The notes beneath the pieces were generated by a model. It made no database searches. It was not told the DNA's origin and was given only the letters and a program-made list of their open reading frames with translations. From contig CAWDDF010000010.1 of assembly GCA_963801035.1 (NCBI GenBank), forward strand, positions 186,001 through 250,000: a DNA stretch of 64,000 bases. The letters run 5' to 3'. A program made the translations under genes and the position numbers. Positions within the stretch are counted from its first letter, which is position 1, and each line of letters begins with the position of its first letter. Of this stretch, positions 61,805 to 64,000 are shown piece by piece. Source of the DNA: JACCZX01 sp963801035. GTDB taxonomy: Bacteria; Pseudomonadota; Gammaproteobacteria; Burkholderiales; Burkholderiaceae_F.

Positions 61805-63265
61805 ATGGCCGTTAAGAACAAGTCGGGTTGGAACTGGAAAAAGATTCTTGGCCTGTTTTTGATATTTGGCGTCGTATTCGGCTTTTACGGTTGGTACAAG
61901 TTCTTTCGCGAGGAACCTCAGGAAGCCTGGATGACCGCAACGCCTGAGATGCGCTTCCGCTATGGCTCGATCGGCGGCGAGCGCGACGCAGGAATCCCGT
62001 ACTGGATCTTCTATGTGTTGCCGCGGCTTTTCCCAGAGAAGCTGCCGGGTCCCGGCGGCTACGCGTCGCTCGGCGTGTCATGGGAGCAGGGCAAAGAGCT
62101 GCCGATCGGCTTCACCAAAAAAACGATCGGGTTCCCGCGCGTGGGCAACAACTGTGCGGCGTGCCACACGACCAACTATCGCGCGGCGCCGAATGAAAAC
62201 CCGGTGTTTCTGAATGCGGGGCCGGGACACACGCTGAACCTGGAAGCGTTCTTCCGCTTTCTTGTCGATTGCGCCAAGGATCCGCGCTTCAATGCCGACA
62301 ACCTGATGCGAGAAATCAATCTCGTGACCGATCTGCCGTTCGACGACGCGCTCGCCTATCGCTTTCTGATCATTCCGATGACAAAGAAGCGATTGCTCGA
62401 GCGCGAGGCGCAGTTCGCTTGGATCTACCGCAAGGATTTTCCTGATTGGGGGCGTGGTCGGGATGATTCGATGAACTTGACGAAGTACTTCATGCTCAAT
62501 CTGCCAATGGACAACACGTTCGGGCCCGGAGACATTCCGTCGATCTGGAACCTGAAGAAGTACAACGTCGCTGGAACCACAATGAACTGGTCGGGCGACA
62601 GCCACGACGCGTATTCGGTGATCATCGATTCCGCGCTGGGTGTGCTCGGCGCGCCGCCAAAGAGTAACGACGAGTTTCTCGAGCAGATCAATTGGCTGCA
62701 GGATTACCTGAGCAATAAGCCAGCGCCGAAGTATCCATTCGCCATCGACGCTGCACGCGCCGAGGCCGGGAAAGCGGTCTTCGACCAGCAATGCGCGACA
62801 TGCCACACCAGCGACAAAACAGGTCGCCGCATGCCGCTCGCCGGCATCGATACCGATCGCGGACGAATGGATACATGGAACAAGGACAACGCAATCGCAG
62901 CTAACAAGGTCGTGACCGAAATGGGCATCATTCGCAAGGGACTGGTTGAAGCGCCACTCGATGGATACAACCCGCCGTTTCTCGACGGCGTCTGGGCGCG
63001 CGGACCGTACCTACACCACGGCGCGGTGCCTACGCTGCGCGATCTGCTAGAACCTCCGGCGAACCGTCCCAAGGTTTTTTGGCGCGGCTACGACCTTTAC
63101 GACCAGAAGAATGTCGGCTTTATCTCGAACGGTCCGGAGGCCGAGCGCGTCGGTACGAAGTTCGATACCAGCGCGCTGGCCAACGGCAACGGCGGTCACG
63201 TTTTTGGCACGACGCTGCCGGCCGTGGAGAAGGAGAGTCTGCTTGAGTACCTGAAGACGCTGTAA
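61805..63265 (+). CDS. Membrane-anchored di-heme cytochrome c, cytochrome c peroxidase/MauG-like
   Basis: 486 residues, intact. N-terminal anchor (about 13-31, 'ILGLFLIFGVVFGFYGWYKF'), then 'FRYGSIGGERDAGIPYWIFYVLPRLFPEKLPGPGGYASLGVSWEQGKELPIGF', first heme C117-AAC-H121, a domain with 'FGPGDIPSIWNLKKYNVAGTTMNWSGDSHD', second heme C330-ATC-H334 and 'FLDGVWARGPYLHHGAVPTLRDLLEPPANRPKVFWRGYDLYDQ'. Two hemes and the PYLH[HN]G segment place it in the large superfamily of bacterial di-heme peroxidases, MauG and rubber oxygenase RoxA; the reaction cannot be told from sequence. AAGGA precedes the ATG. Adjacent to its frameshifted paralogue. Confidence 0.85.
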   Translation: MAVKNKSGWNWKKILGLFLIFGVVFGFYGWYKFFREEPQEAWMTATPEMRFRYGSIGGERDAGIPYWIFYVLPRLFPEKLPGPGGYASLGVSWEQGKELPIGFTKKTIGFPRVGNNCAACHTTNYRAAPNENPVFLNAGPGHTLNLEAFFRFLVDCAKDPRFNADNLMREINLVTDLPFDDALAYRFLIIPMTKKRLLEREAQFAWIYRKDFPDWGRGRDDSMNLTKYFMLNLPMDNTFGPGDIPSIWNLKKYNVAGTTMNWSGDSHDAYSVIIDSALGVLGAPPKSNDEFLEQINWLQDYLSNKPAPKYPFAIDAARAEAGKAVFDQQCATCHTSDKTGRRMPLAGIDTDRGRMDTWNKDNAIAANKVVTEMGIIRKGLVEAPLDGYNPPFLDGVWARGPYLHHGAVPTLRDLLEPPANRPKVFWRGYDLYDQKNVGFISNGPEAERVGTKFDTSALANGNGGHVFGTTLPAVEKESLLEYLKTL

Positions 63266-63523
63266 TGCTCTTGTTGAGCCATGCAGTGCACGCATCAGCC
63301 GGTCGGATCGGACTGGCAACTTCACGCGAGCCCCACCCTGACTGTGGTGAGGTAAGTGCGGTTCGGCGAGTCGATTCACGCGGGGTTGACGCAGCGACCG
63401 GGATCCCGGGAACCATGGAGCGGAGCGACCACCGCAGTTGTCGACGCGGGGCTGGCGGCTGTGAGCCTTTCACTTGCAACCGAATGGCAGTAGATTCGAA
63501 TGCGAGGTTGAGGGACGTGGCTG

Positions 63524-64000
63524 ATGCAAATGCATAACTTTGACGCACCGGTACGACCGCTTCATCTCGCGGCCGTGCGAGACGCCGCGTTACTGACGAT
63601 CTCGTTGTCGGATTTGCGCTCGATCGCGATCGTCGAACCTGTGGCGATGGGTCCTGATGCGCTCGAAGACCTTGCGCGTTCCGTCGAGCGACTGCACGAC
63701 CTGCCCGTCGGTAACAGCCAGCAGGTCGCGGAGGCAGGCAGTCTCATCTTCCGCACGCTTTTCCCTGGACGTATCGGCGCTACTTTGCATAGCAGTCCCC
63801 CGCGCGAGCTCCACCTGCAGTTGAGCGCGCCGGTGACTGGCATTGCGTGGGAACTAGCGTTCGATGGCACCAGCTTTCTCGGCACCAAGTTCAGCGTGTC
63901 CCGATACATAGCTGGCGAGGATGAGGTGGCACCGGCCCACTCCTGGGCACCGCTCGAAGAGGCATGCAGAGTCTTGCTGGTCAGCGACGACTCGCACTCG
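63524..64000 (+). CDS. N-terminal part of a CHAT-like domain protein, runs off the window
   Basis: Open from ATG 63524 (or 63530) to the right edge, 159 codons visible; GAGGGA lies about 10 bases upstream. The segment at about residues 85-130, 'RELHLQLSAPVTGIAWELAFDG', 'SFLGTKFSVSRYIAGED', followed by 'CRVLLVSDDS', matches the layout at the start of CHAT (caspase-like) domains: beta strands, 'PWELL.DG..FL' equivalent, a conserved Arg, then the strand before the catalytic core. The catalytic His and Cys would lie beyond the window. 258 bases of non-coding DNA separate it from the cytochrome operon; a perfect 12-bp palindrome CCGGGATCCCGG (63398-63409) lies there. Confidence 0.65.
   Translation, partial: MQMHNFDAPVRPLHLAAVRDAALLTISLSDLRSIAIVEPVAMGPDALEDLARSVERLHDLPVGNSQQVAEAGSLIFRTLFPGRIGATLHSSPPRELHLQLSAPVTGIAWELAFDGTSFLGTKFSVSRYIAGEDEVAPAHSWAPLEEACRVLLVSDDSHS

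Noticed and set aside
60207..63265. Calling the di-heme proteins rubber oxygenase RoxA or a true cytochrome c peroxidase
   Set aside because: Two CxxCH motifs and a shared C-terminal segment place them only in the broad superfamily; no residue seen fixes the reaction or substrate.
63281..63520. Small gene between the cytochrome operon and the CHAT-like gene
   Set aside because: The open frames there have no ribosome-binding site, no recognisable product and overlap a 12-bp palindrome; better read as non-coding.
1..64000. CRISPR arrays, insertion sequences or long repeats
   Set aside because: None was seen on reading through; the only direct tandem repeat noted is the 14-bp duplication at 4484.

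Overview
The window looks like a chromosomal segment of a GC-rich betaproteobacterium, most likely Burkholderiales-like. I infer this from gene order: mlaFEDACB - yadGH-like ABC - bolA-like - murA - hisGDCBHAFIE - hinT - tatABC - degS-like protease - mscL - petABC - sspAB. The reverse-strand set hemA-prfA-prmC-grxD-ubiX and the later Bug-type (TctC) binding protein, CaiB transferase and PEP-CTERM protein fit the same group. No rRNA, CRISPR array, transposase or integrase was seen; there is one tRNA (Thr-TGT).

Layout. 1-8.0 kb: end of gltD, then an envelope block (phospholipid-transport mla operon, ABC exporter pair, BolA-like protein, MurA). 8.1-15.1 kb: a tightly overlapping histidine operon with short-form HisG, ending in hinT. 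15.1-19.1 kb: Tat translocase, a Sel1-repeat protein, and on the reverse strand a DegS/DegQ-like protease and MscL. 19.3-23.5 kb: cytochrome bc1 complex, SspA/SspB, tRNA-Thr, and a terminator shared with a convergent cold-shock gene. 24-30 kb: Crp/Fnr-type regulator, diguanylate cyclase, and the ubiX-grxD-prmC-prfA-hemA run. 30-39.5 kb: small accessory genes and a reverse-strand peptide ABC transporter operon ending in an N-formylglutamate amidohydrolase and an aspartoacylase-like hydrolase. 39.5-44.9 kb: a CheB-CheR-PAS-GAF-histidine kinase fusion plus a receiver protein. 44.9-51.2 kb: an acyl-CoA module (thioesterase, IclR regulator, ligase, MaoC-type dehydratase, CaiB transferase, Bug-type binding protein). 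51.3-51.9 kb: a PEP-CTERM protein behind a good sigma-54-type promoter.

The least ordinary part is 52.3-64.0 kb. A reverse-strand operon encodes two phage-tail-tube-like (gp19/TIGR02241-type) proteins and a membrane TIR-TPR protein. Facing away from it is a five-gene, translationally coupled operon of periplasmic c-type cytochromes and a lipoprotein: an 849-residue di-CxxCH protein, the lipoprotein, a 637-residue di-CxxCH protein, and two paralogous membrane-anchored di-heme CCP/MauG-like proteins. It is followed by the start of a protein that resembles a CHAT-domain protease. I recognise no described system with this composition, so it is my main candidate for something new; its function is not determined.

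A second theme is single-base frame breaks, confined to the part after about 23 kb: sspB (2), ubiX, prmC, dppB, dppC (2), dppD (2), the CheB-CheR kinase, the acyl-CoA ligase (2), the PEP-CTERM gene and one di-heme cytochrome. Several fall in short homopolymers and the protein is otherwise continuous across each break. Sequencing or assembly indels are therefore at least as likely as true pseudogenes, especially for prmC and ubiX.
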